From Mycobacterium sp. IS-1264 (GTDB lineage: Bacteria > Actinomycetota > Actinomycetes > Mycobacteriales > Mycobacteriaceae), in the NCBI RefSeq assembly GCF_001954195.1, contig NZ_MBES01000021.1, positions 62,001 through 126,000 of the forward strand: a DNA stretch of 64,000 nucleotides, given 5' to 3'. The notes beneath the pieces are model-generated. The model ran no database searches and was not told the DNA's origin. It saw only the letters and a list, made by a program, of their open reading frames with translations. A program made the position numbers and the translations under genes. This document shows positions 16,094-26,800 of this stretch, in pieces. Numbering within the stretch: the stretch's first letter is position 1; each line of letters starts with the position of its first letter.

Positions 16094-17778
16094 CTGTCCG
16101 CCCGCAACAGGAGTACGCCGCTGGGAGTCAGGCCGCCGCTGCTGACCACGCCGACGCGGGCGTCGGGCACCTGTCGGTCGCCGGCCTCGCCGCGCAATTG
16201 TGTGACGGCCTCATGCATCAGGCCCATGCCGTGGGTGCGGCCATGCGACAGTTGCCCCCCATGGGTGTTGAGCGGCAGCAGGCCGTCGCGGGCGATGTTC
16301 TTGCCGCCATCCAGGAAATCCTTGGCCTCACCGATCCCGCAGAAGCCCAGCGCCTCGATCCAGGACAAACAGTTCATGGTGAACCCGTCGTACAGTTCGG
16401 CGACGTCGACGTCGGTGGGTCGCAGCGATGTGCGAGTCCACACGTGTGCCGCCTGGCCCAGCACCTGCGGCTCGTGCGTCAAAGTGCTTTGGTCCCAGTC
16501 GATTCGCTCGATGATCTGGGTGCCCACCGCCTCCACCAGGACGGGCGGCTTGGGCAGGTCGCGCGCCGGGTCGATGGCGGAGACGATCACGGCGATCGAA
16601 GCGTCGCAGGGCACGTCGCAGTCGTACAGGCCGAACGGCGTGGTGATGGGCCGCGCGTGCAGGTAGTCGTCCATCGTCATCGGGGTGCGATAGATCGCCG
16701 ACGGATTGAGCTCGGCGTTGGCTCGCTGGTTCAACGCGATCCAGCCCAGCGTCTCTTTCGTTGTGCCGTAACGGTGAAAGTGCCGCTGGGCGTTCATCGC
16801 CAATGTGTGGGCCGCCGACGTTGCGCCGAACGGCATCTGCCAGCCCGCCATGCGCCCCATGGACGGGGCGATCTTGCCCTGCTTCATCAGCTCACCGTGG
16901 GTGGCTTCCCACAGTGTCCGGAAGCAGAGCACGTGCCGAGCCAAACCGCCTGCGACAGCTAGCATTGCGGCGATCACCGAACCGCCCGGCCCGAACGTTT
17001 CCATGGCGCCGTTGTGCCACGTCGGCCGAATTCCCAATGCGGCCTCCAAGGCGGTGACCCCGCCTTCCCCGATGCCGCCGACATTTATCACGCCGGGATA
17101 CGTTGATAGGCCGTCGATGTCGTTGAACGTCAGCCCGGCATCGGCGATCGCCGCCTCGCAGGCCTGGACCGTCAGCGACAGTGGCGGAACCATCAGCCGT
17201 CGGCCGATCGGTGACATGCCGATGCCGGTAAGCGCGACCTTGTCCTCGAATTTCTCCGTCGTCAGCATGGGCCGGACGTATTCACCGAATCGTTCCGGCG
17301 CTATCTCGTCGACCGGCAGGGGAGCGGGTTTGGCGTCTTGAGCGGCCGGCCGGAACAGCGGGAACCAGACGTCCTCGACTTGCTCGAAGACAACCTCGAC
17401 CTGTTGACCGAGTTCCAGCCGATCCGGGTCGCAGTCCACGATGTTGGTGGTCAGACGGACCCGCGGGTCTTCGGCGATCGCCACCTGCGCGATGACATAC
17501 GGCGCTGGCAGCCCGGGCAGGCTGAACCGTTGGTTGATCGTGAATCCGGCCAGTGTCGCCTTGCCGGAGAGCGCCCGCACGCCGACGTCTTGCGATCGGC
17601 AGTAGCGGCATACCGGAGCCGGCGGATGGATCAGCGCCTGGCAGGCCCGGCATTCCTGTAGCCGCAGGGTGCCGTCAGAGCCCGAAGTCCAGAAGAACTC
17701 ATTTTCTTCGGTGACCAGGGGCAGCGGGCGTCCCGGTGCTGCTGACACGTCACCTCCGGGAAGTCGATCTGCGGGCAT
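16090..17778 (-). CDS. DUF35 (Zn-ribbon/OB) - thiolase-fold fusion, predicted retro-aldolase
   Basis: A 562-residue two-domain protein. Residues ~25-150 are a DUF35 module: Zn ribbon Cys43, Cys46, Cys57, Cys60 then an OB-fold (TLAGFTINQRFSLPGLPAPYVIAQV). Residues ~180-562 are a thiolase-fold lipid-transfer/SCP2-like domain (VALTGIGMSPIG, AELYDGFTMNCLSW, HGGQLSHGRTHGMG). The nucleophile cysteine of true thiolases is absent (METFGPGGS). In cholesterol catabolism, separate Ltp2 and the DUF35 part of ChsH2 form an aldol lyase; here both are in one chain. GTG 17748 follows GGAGG closely and may be an alternative start. First gene of the operon, with operator 17801-17815 upstream. Confidence 0.88.
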   Translation of the reverse strand: MPADRLPGGDVSAAPGRPLPLVTEENEFFWTSGSDGTLRLQECRACQALIHPPAPVCRYCRSQDVGVRALSGKATLAGFTINQRFSLPGLPAPYVIAQVAIAEDPRVRLTTNIVDCDPDRLELGQQVEVVFEQVEDVWFPLFRPAAQDAKPAPLPVDEIAPERFGEYVRPMLTTEKFEDKVALTGIGMSPIGRRLMVPPLSLTVQACEAAIADAGLTFNDIDGLSTYPGVINVGGIGEGGVTALEAALGIRPTWHNGAMETFGPGGSVIAAMLAVAGGLARHVLCFRTLWEATHGELMKQGKIAPSMGRMAGWQMPFGATSAAHTLAMNAQRHFHRYGTTKETLGWIALNQRANAELNPSAIYRTPMTMDDYLHARPITTPFGLYDCDVPCDASIAVIVSAIDPARDLPKPPVLVEAVGTQIIERIDWDQSTLTHEPQVLGQAAHVWTRTSLRPTDVDVAELYDGFTMNCLSWIEALGFCGIGEAKDFLDGGKNIARDGLLPLNTHGGQLSHGRTHGMGLMHEAVTQLRGEAGDRQVPDARVGVVSSGGLTPSGVLLLRADR

Positions 17779-17800
17779 GGTAGGCCCGTTATACGAATTG

Positions 17801-17815
17801 GAGAATTACGTTATC
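17801..17815. promoter_or_regulatory. GAGAAT-type operator upstream of retro-aldolase operon
   Basis: GAGAAT-TAC-GTTATC: left arm perfect, right arm 4/6 of the 4605 palindrome. It is 22 bp before ATG 17778 and 19 bp after the stop of the giant regulator gene. On the minus strand TAACGT lies inside it (TANNNT), so it probably overlaps a promoter that lets the operon be expressed separately from the giant gene. Confidence 0.6.
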
Positions 17816-17834
17816 ACTGAAGAGCAGGGACGAT

Positions 17835-20800
17835 CTAGGGCCGCGTGCCGACGTCCGGGTCGGCCTCAACTAGGGAGGGTGCCGGCGCGCTGAGCTCATC
17901 GAATCGTGCGAGGGCGTCGTCAAGGTGTGCGTCATCGAAGAATTCGCATCGGTTGAGTAAGTCGTCTTCGACTGTGAAGACGTCCGTCATGCGCCACTCG
18001 GCGTAGAAGCCCGCTTGTGTCGTCCCCTTCGCCACGTGGGTTACTACCGCGCCGAGGCTAGTCAGCCGATGAACAGCCTCAACGTAGATGGTGATGTCGA
18101 CCGAATCGGCAAAGGATGCACGGAGGTATTCGATTAGGTCACCGGGCGTCATCGTCGGCCCACCGCGGCGGTCGATGTCCTTGAAATCCGGTGCTATGGC
18201 TGGGATTTCACCGCGGTTGAGCGTGACAATCACTTGTGTGATGGCCGACCATACGCGCGAGTGGGCTGCCGCTTCGCCGGCGACATACCGGGCATCGAGT
18301 TCTGCAACCGCAGCGTTGATGTCATCGAGGTCGAACGTCACGCTGTAGTGCAGTAGGCCGGCCTCGGTGACTTCCGTGATTTGTAAGAGCTCGACGGCGA
18401 CCGGTCGATCCGCGTGATCGGTATCGCGATAACACACGCGGATGAGCGACAGGCGAGAACCCCTCGTGGCGATGGGCTCCACTTCCAGCCGAAAGCCGCT
18501 GGGTGCCGTCTCGAACATGGCTTGCACGGCTATCCTCTGCTGTGCTTTACCTTCGAATTCATCGCGCAGGCCCTTCCGCCGGTCCTGGTATTGAATGTCC
18601 GCGGTGCAGAGGGCAAGGAAACCATTTATGTCGCGGCGCTTGAACGCGTCAGCCATGCCTTCCCAGATCCGGGTGGCGGCGTTGTCAAGCAGCGGCGGCC
18701 GGTTGAGCTCGTCGAACCTCATGAGGGCAGAGTCGAGGTCTGCCTCGTCGAATACCTCGCAGCGGTTGATCCGGTCGCCGTCGACAATCAGAAGTAAGAT
18801 CGGCCGCCACTCGGCGTCGAAGCCTTCTGGCGAGGTCCCATACGCCGTATAGGTGGCGACCGCTCCGAAACGGCTGAGGCGATGCACCGCCTCGATGTGG
18901 ATGCTGAAGTCTGGCGTGACCTCCCAAACCTGCAGGGCTGCTTGTGAATCGGCCTCGATTAGGGGGAGCGGCCTGTGGTCGACGGTGATGTAGTCCGCCG
19001 CGGTGATTTCGTGCCGGTTGAACGCGGCGCATTCGTCTGCGAGTACCGACCAGGCGTGCGAGTGGGCCGCGGCCTCGCCGGCGAGGTAGCGAGCGTCGAG
19101 TTCCTCGAAGGCAGCGTCGATGTCATCGCCGTCGAATATCGCGCTGGCGGTGAGCCGGTTGTCGCCACCGACCTCAACTACGCTTAGCATTTCGGCGCTC
19201 GTCTCCCCGGGTTCGAAGCCGTGGACCGAGGACTGGATACGAATGAGTGCCAGGCGCCTGCCGCGAGTAGCGACGACGGTCGACGTAATGCCCTCGAACC
19301 CGACCTCGGCGACTGCTTGCATGTTTGTGACATGGTCATCGCGCCCGCACAGTACATCGGCGCTCACAACCCGACGGTGATCATGAGTGACGATGTCGTC
19401 CGCCATCGTCTCGGCCATTTCGGCCCAGTCTCGAGCTGCGAAGCAGCTCCACAAGCGTTCTACCGCTTGGCTTGCCGCGTTCTCCAGTCCCCGCACTCGC
19501 GGATGCAGTTCGTCAAACCGTGCGAGCGCGGCGTCGAGGTCTGCCTCGTCGAAGACTTCTAAGCGGTTGACCAGGTCGCCGTCAACGATCAGGACGTCGA
19601 TGGATCGCCACTCGGCCTCGAGTCCCTCTTGGGAGGTCCCGTTCGATACCCGCGTGACGACCGCTCCGAACTTGTTCAACCGGTGCACGTTTTCGATGCG
19701 GTTGCAGATGTCTCGCTCTAGCTCCCATGCGGCGCCAATGAATGCAGTGAGGTCACCGGGCGCGACCGATACCCCTCGGCGCTGGTCGATGAAGTCCGGC
19801 CTCGGCGGGAGCTCACGCCGATTAAGCATGGCGTACGAACGCGTGACAACGGACCATGTGTGCGCGTAGGGACCCGCTTCGCCGGCGAGGTACCGAGCCT
19901 CGAGTTCATCAAAGGCGGCGCCGATGTCTTCGGTGTCGAACATGACGTGCGCCGCGATCCGATCGTCGGTGTCGAGCTCGACGACACAGAGCATTTCGAC
20001 GCGGAAATCTCCATGCGCGAATTTGCGGTTCGGCGCAGAGATACGGGTCAGGCCCAGGCGCTCCCCGCGGATCGCAATGACCATCGAAGTTACGTCTGTT
20101 AAGGCATCGGCAAGAGCTCGAATATTCGCTATCACGGTGTCGCGACCGTCCCAGACGCCGATGTTCACCACGCGACGGCGGTCGTCGACAAAACTGCTGT
20201 CGGCCAATATCTGGCTCGCCGCAGCCCAGTTGCGGGTTCGGGTGTGGGCAAAGAAGCGGTCATCTGCCAGGCTTGCCGCGTTTTCGAGGTGTCGCGTCTG
20301 CGGGTGCAGTTCGTCGAAGCGTGCGAGCGCGGCGTCGAGGTCTGCCTCGTCGAAGATTTCGCAGCGGTTGATCAAGTCACCTTCGACCGTGAAGATGTCC
20401 GCCATGCGCCACTCGCCCTCAAAACCCTCTTGTGAAGTCCCGTTCGACACAAGGGTGACGACCGCTCCGAGGTCGGTCAGCCGATGCACGGCCTCGACGT
20501 AGACGTTGTACGCGCCATCGTTTAATGCCGCATGCATGTATGTCTTCAGGTCACCGGATCCGATCGCGGCAAGAGACCGATGGTCGATGTCGACAAAGTT
20601 CGCTGTCGTCGCGAAGATTTCGCGTCTATTCAGAGCGGCACACGCGTGCATGATGACCGACCACGTGTGCCCGTGCACGGTGGCTTCGCCCGCGAGGTAA
20701 CGCGCGTCGAGTTCTTTGAAGGCGGAATCAATGTCATCGGGGTCGAACAGCACCACAATCGCGATGCGCTCGTCGGCGTCGGTTCCAACGACGCGGAGTA

Positions 20801-23800
20801 CCGGGTTGAAGAACGCTCCAGGCTGCTGCTGGTCGAGGCCCGAGAACCGGACACGATGTAGCGCGAGGCGCTCCCCGCGGGTAGCGGTGACAGTCGGCGT
20901 GACATTCGTGATCCCGAGTTCCGCTGTCACCCGCAGATTTTCCATCTCGGCATCGCGGCCGTGGCGGGTCCCATGGCCCACGAGACGACGGCCGTCCTCG
21001 TCGACGATGTCGTGGGCGATTGTTTCCGCCACGGCGGCCCAGTCGCGGGCCATGAAGTGCTTCCACAATCGCGCGTACGTGCGGGTTGCAGCGTTTTTCA
21101 GATGGCGCGCCTCCGGACGCAGCTCCTCAAACCGCGCGAGCGCCCTGTCGAGATCGCTCTCTTCGTAGATCTCCAACCGCGGCTCGTCGGGATCGAGTAA
21201 TAGAGCTCGCGCCCATTGCAATTCGTTCCCTTGCGCGTCGGTACCTTCGATGACGAGGCTGGCGACAACGCCATGGGCACCGAGGGCATGTACTGCCGTC
21301 GCGCGATAGCGGGCATCAGATACGAGAGGCCACAACTCCTCAATCGCCCGTCGGAAGTCTCCGTCTGCGAACGGGACTCGTCGATGGTCGGTAAATGCAA
21401 GACGTTCGATCATCGGTCCCGGCTCGTGGCGGTTGACCTCGCCGAGGATGTCCAAGGCGCGCTTCCAAACGCTCGCGTACAGGGCCGCTTCGCCGGCGAT
21501 ATAGCGTGCGTCAAGCTCTTCGAAGGCGGCGTCGATGTCGTCGACGTCGAACGAGATGAAGGCGACAATCTGCCCGTCCTTGACCTCGACGATGCAGAGC
21601 GCCTCTATGAGAAACGCCTCTCGCAGCTGATCGGGGACCAAGAATCGTACGCGCGAGAGGACCAGATTCCCTCCGCGAGTCGCCATCTCGGTCGGCCTCA
21701 CGTCCGTGATTCCCAGGTTGGCGATCGCCCGCATGTCGTCGAGTTGGGCGTCTCGACCATGATGGACTCCGGCGCCCACCACTCGACGGCGATCGTGATT
21801 CAAAAAGTCGTCGGCCAGCAACCCTGGGATGGCGTCCCAGTCGCCTGACGCGAAGTGCGCCAGGAGTCGTTCGAACACTTGGCTTGCCGCGTTTTTCAGG
21901 CGTCGCGCCTCCGGTTGCAGTTCGTCGAATCTCGCGATCGCAGCGTCGAGATCGGTCTCGTCAAACAGCTCACAGCGGCCGAGTAGGTCGCCTTCGACTG
22001 TGATAATCGCGATCTCCCGCCATTCGGCCTGGAAGCCCGTGCGCGAGGTACCGTGCGCCACCTGGGTGATCACCACACCGAGATCGGTTAGGCGATGCAC
22101 CACCTCGACGTAGACGTTGATATCCGGCGCGTCATTGAACAAGTCATGGATGTAGGCGGTCATGTCGCCGGTGGCAAACGCTGCTCCGCGCCGGTGGTCG
22201 ATGTTGATCCAGTTCGCCGCCAGCTGGGGTAGTTCGTGTCTATTGATTGCGGCGAAAGCGTCTGTGAGGACCCGCCATGTGTTGGCGTGGGCACGCGCTT
22301 CACTGGCGAGGTAGCGCGCATCCAATTCCTCGAAGGCGGCATCGATGTCGTCGAGGTCGAACGCACTGCGCGCTGCGATCTGCTTATCGGCGGTGATCTC
22401 TACAAGGTTGAGAAATTCGATGTTGAATGCGCCCGGTTGCTGCTCTTCGCCGGAGATACAGGTGCGGCAGAGGACAAGGCGTTCGCCTCGGGTCGCGATG
22501 GCCGTCGCGATACTCCTGGTGGCCCCAATCTCGGCGAACGCCTGCATGTTTGCGATTTCGACATCACGACCGCGCCTGATCTCGGCGTTCACGACTCGTC
22601 GATGGTCGTCGACAGACGTATCGGCGGTCAGTAGCTCCGCCATGGCGGCCCAATCGCGCGCGGCGAAGTACTTCCGAAACCGCCCGTACGCTTCGCTTGC
22701 CGCGTTTTCGAGCCGAGGTGTGCGCCGACTGAGCTGTTCGAACTTCGCGATCGCGGCGTCGAGGTCCGCCTCGTCGAACAACTCGCCGCGGCTGAGGAGG
22801 CCGCCATCGACCGTCAAGATGGCTATGTCCCGCCACTCCGCGTCGAAGCCGTCCACCGTTACGCCTTGCGCCACCTCTGTGACCACCGCTCCTAAGCTGC
22901 TCAGCCGGTGCACAACCTCGACGTGAATCGTGGCTTCCGGCGCGGTGTCCCATGCTGCACGGATGTACGCGGTCAACTCACCGGGCGCGAACGCTCCCCC
23001 TCGCCGGTGGTCCATGGTGACCCCGTCGGGTGTCGCCGCGGGCATCTCGTGCCGGTTGAGCGCGGCGTAGCTACCTGTGATGACTGACCATGTGTGCGCG
23101 TGGGGTGCGGCTTCGCCGGCGAGGTACCGAGCGTCGAGCTCAGCCATGGCGGCGTCGAAGTCGTCGAGGTCGAACGTGACGTAGCCGACTATCCGGCTGT
23201 CGGTGTCGATCTCGACGATGCTGAGCACCTCCCCGAGGAACGCCTCGGGTCCCTGATCGCGGAGCGAGTACCGGCCACAGAAGAGGACGAGGCGCTCGCC
23301 GCGGGTCGCCATGACTGTCGAGGCCGCGTTCGCGATTCCGAGGCTTGCGATTGCCTGCGCGTCAGCGATCGCGGCGAATCGACCGTGTCGGACTCCCGCG
23401 CCCACCACCCGACGCCGATCGTCAGCGCAAAAGTCCTCGGCCAGTATTTCCGCCATGGCGTCCGACTCGCCTGCCGTCAGGGCCGTCAATAATCGCTCGG
23501 TCACTTGGCTCGCAGCGTTTTCCAGCCGCTGCGCCGACCGGCTTAGCTGTTCGAACCTGGAGACCGCGGCATCGAGGTCCATCTCGTCGAATAGCTCGCT
23601 GCGGCTGACCATTTCACCGTCGACCAATAGGACTACGACACCGCGCCACTCGGCATTGAAGCCCTCTCGCGAAGTTTCGTGCGCGGCGTAGCTGACGACG
23701 GCTCCGTCGCCGTTTAGACGATGCACAGTCTCGACATAGCACGTGATGTCTTGGTCAGAGTCCAACCCGGCCTTTATATATGCGACTAGACCGTCGGGAC

Positions 23801-26800
23801 CCATCGCGATCTCCCGGCGGTGGTCGACGTTGACCCAGTCCGGCGTCGTTGGTGGCTGCTCGTGTCGATTGATTGCTGCGTAGCTCGATGCGATCACCGA
23901 CCATGTCTGCGCATGCGGTGCCGCCTCGCCGGCGATGTACCGTGCGTCGAGTTCGGCGATTGCGGCGTCGAAGTCGTCGGGGTCGAATATGACGCGTCCC
24001 ACGACCCGTTCGTCGGAGTCGATTTCGACCACGTCGAGGAGATCGCTTCGGAACGCATCGGGACCGCGGGATCCCGCCGAGGCCCGGCCGCGAGTCAAGA
24101 CGAGGCGTTCTCCACGAGTCGCAAGGATCTCTGATGCAAGGTGTACAGTCCCGACCTCGGCGATCGCTGCAATTTCTGCGACGACGGCGTCCTGGCCGTG
24201 TCGGAGGCCGGCATTGACCACCCGACGACGATCCTCCGTGGAAACGTCTTCGGCCAGTATTTGTGTTATTGCGTCCCAGTCGCGCGCTGCGAAGTGCGCC
24301 AGGATGCGCTCGTACACCCGCGCGGCCGTATTTTCCAGCCGACGCGTCTGCGGGCGCAGTTCATCAAACCTGGCGATCGCGGCGTCGAGGTCGTCCTGGT
24401 CGAATACTTCGCAGCGGCTGAGCATGTCGCCTTCCACCGTTACAACGGTGATCACGCGCCACTCGGCGTCGAAGCCCTCTCGTGAGGTCTCATGCGACGC
24501 GTTGGTGATGACCGCTCCGAAATCATTCAGCCGCTGCACAGCCTCGATGGAGTGGCTGAGATCAGTAGTGAGGTTCCACACGGCATCGAGAAGTGCTGGC
24601 ATTTCACCGGACGCAAACGATGTTCCGCGGCGGTGGTCGATGTTCACCCAACCGGGTGTTGTCGGCGGCATCTCGCGCCGGTTAAGCGCTTCGTAGGCTT
24701 GCATGATCACAGACCATGTGCGCGAGTGGGCAGCCGCTTCGCCGGCAATGTAGCGGGCGTCGAGTTCGGCGATTGCGGTCTCGAAGTTGTCAAGATCGAA
24801 CACGACAACTGCGGCGATTCGCTCTTCGACATCGATCTCGATGATGGAGAAGGAATCGTTTTCAATTGCCTCGGGGTCGCGGCCCGAGACGCGAACACGT
24901 GTGAGTGCGAGGCGGCTGCCGCGGGTTGCCAGGACGCCCACCATGGTCATCGTGAAGCCGACATCGGCGGTCGCCTGCGCATCTTTGATGTTGGCATCTC
25001 GACCATGGATGATCCCGGCGTTCACCACTCGTCGGCGATCGTCGACCGAGACGTTTTCCGCCGTTATTTGAGCCACGGCGTGCCAGTCGCCGGCCGCAAC
25101 GTATGAATAAAGGCGCTCGAATACCCGGCTTGCGTCGTTCTCTAGTTTTGATGCGGGCCGGTTGAGCTCTTCGAACCGCGCAAGCGCGGCATCGAGTTCG
25201 TCGTCATCGAACAGCTCGCAGCGGTTGACCATGTCACCTTCGACCGTCGAAATGGCGATCTCCCGCCACTCAGCGTGGAAGCCCTCGTGCGAAAGGCCAT
25301 GCGCCGCATAGGTGCAAACCGCTCCGAGATCGCTCAACCGGTGTACAACCTCGACATAGGTTCGGATGGTCTGATCGAGGTCCCACCCGGCACGGATGTA
25401 CTCGGTCATCTCGCCGGGCGCGAACGCCTTCGCCCGGCGGTGGTCGATAGTGACGCAGTCAGGCGTCATCGCGGGCAGCTTGTGCTGCCTGGCGGCGTCG
25501 TAGGCGTGCGCGATGACTGACCATGTGTGGGAATGGGCGGCCGCCTCGCCGACGAGGTACCGCGCGTCGAGCTCGGCGATGGCGGCGTCGAAGTCGTCGA
25601 GGTCAAACGCGGGCATGGCCGCGATCCGCTCGTCGGTGTCGATTTCGACTATTTGTAGGAAATCGACGTGGAACCCCTCTGACTCCTGGCCGGTTCGCGA
25701 GTAGCGGGCACGAGTGAGGGCGAGGCGCGCTCCACGGGTCGCAACGGTGTCGGAGCTCGCGTCCGTCACCTCGATGTCGGCGGCCGACCGGAAGTCTTCG
25801 ATCGCCGCATCGGGGCCGCGTCGGATCCCGGAGCCTACGACCGAACGGCGATCGTCGCCGTAGTAGTCGTCGGTGAGGAGCTCGGTTATCGCGTCCCAGT
25901 CGCGGGCCGCGAAATACGCATGCAGGCGCTCATACGCCCGCGTCGCGGCATTCTCGAGCGGCGCTCGAGGATGTAGCTCTTCGAGTCGGGCGTGCAAGGC
26001 GTCGAGTTCGGCCATCGCCGCGTCGATGTCTTCGACGTCGAACCACACCTGCAACGCGACTTGACCGTCTTCGTTGATGGCGTAGAGCTGGAGAAGTTCG
26101 TCCTGCGGCGCTCCGGGACTCGCGTCGGGACTGCTCGTAATTAATCGAGAGAGAGCCAGCCGCTCGCCTCGCGCGGCGACCATGACATGGTTGATCCGTA
26201 CGGTGCCCGCCTCAAGTTCCCGTCTCAACCCCCCTCGCACCGCGTCTGATAGCAGAGTTAGACCGACGATCTTCCGACGACTCTCGACGACGAGGTCTGG
26301 TGCGAATAGCCGCTCGACCTCGTCCCATGCTTCGCGATGAATCGCGGCCATCACATGTTCGCCCACTCGGACGGCCGCGGTGTCGAGCTCGACCGCCGGC
26401 GTTTCAGGCGGTGTCGCTGCAGGGTGCGGGACCCGCTCGCCGAGAACCTGGCGCGCCGTCTCGGCGAGTGCCGCAGCGCCTTTCCGTTCGTACAGGTCGA
26501 CCGACCGCTCGGCCGCCCCTCGCGCCCCGGCGGAGTCGCCGGCGGCGGCCAAAACCGTTGCCAGCGTCAGGCACGCGTCGCCGTGATCGACCAAGGCGTC
26601 GGTGCGCTCGGCCAGGCTGACGGCAGCCTCGGCAACCCGCCGCGCCGCATCGTGATCACCAGAGCGCGAAAGCAGAAGCGCCCGAAGCGTGCCCCAGGCG
26701 ATCGACGCCTTGAGCGCGCTGCCTGCGAGACGCTCACTCTCCGTGCACAATTCGTCGGCCTCATCGTCTCGGTCGAGCGCGAGACAAGCGCGACCCAACA

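Noticed and set aside
15281..16666. 461-codon plus-strand frame opposite hydrolase and fusion gene
   Set aside because: No motif, spans the ATGA junction of two real genes.
17871..26400. CRISPR-like or DNA-level satellite array
   Set aside because: The repeats are ~800 bp, coding, diverged at DNA level and keep one frame; they are protein repeats.
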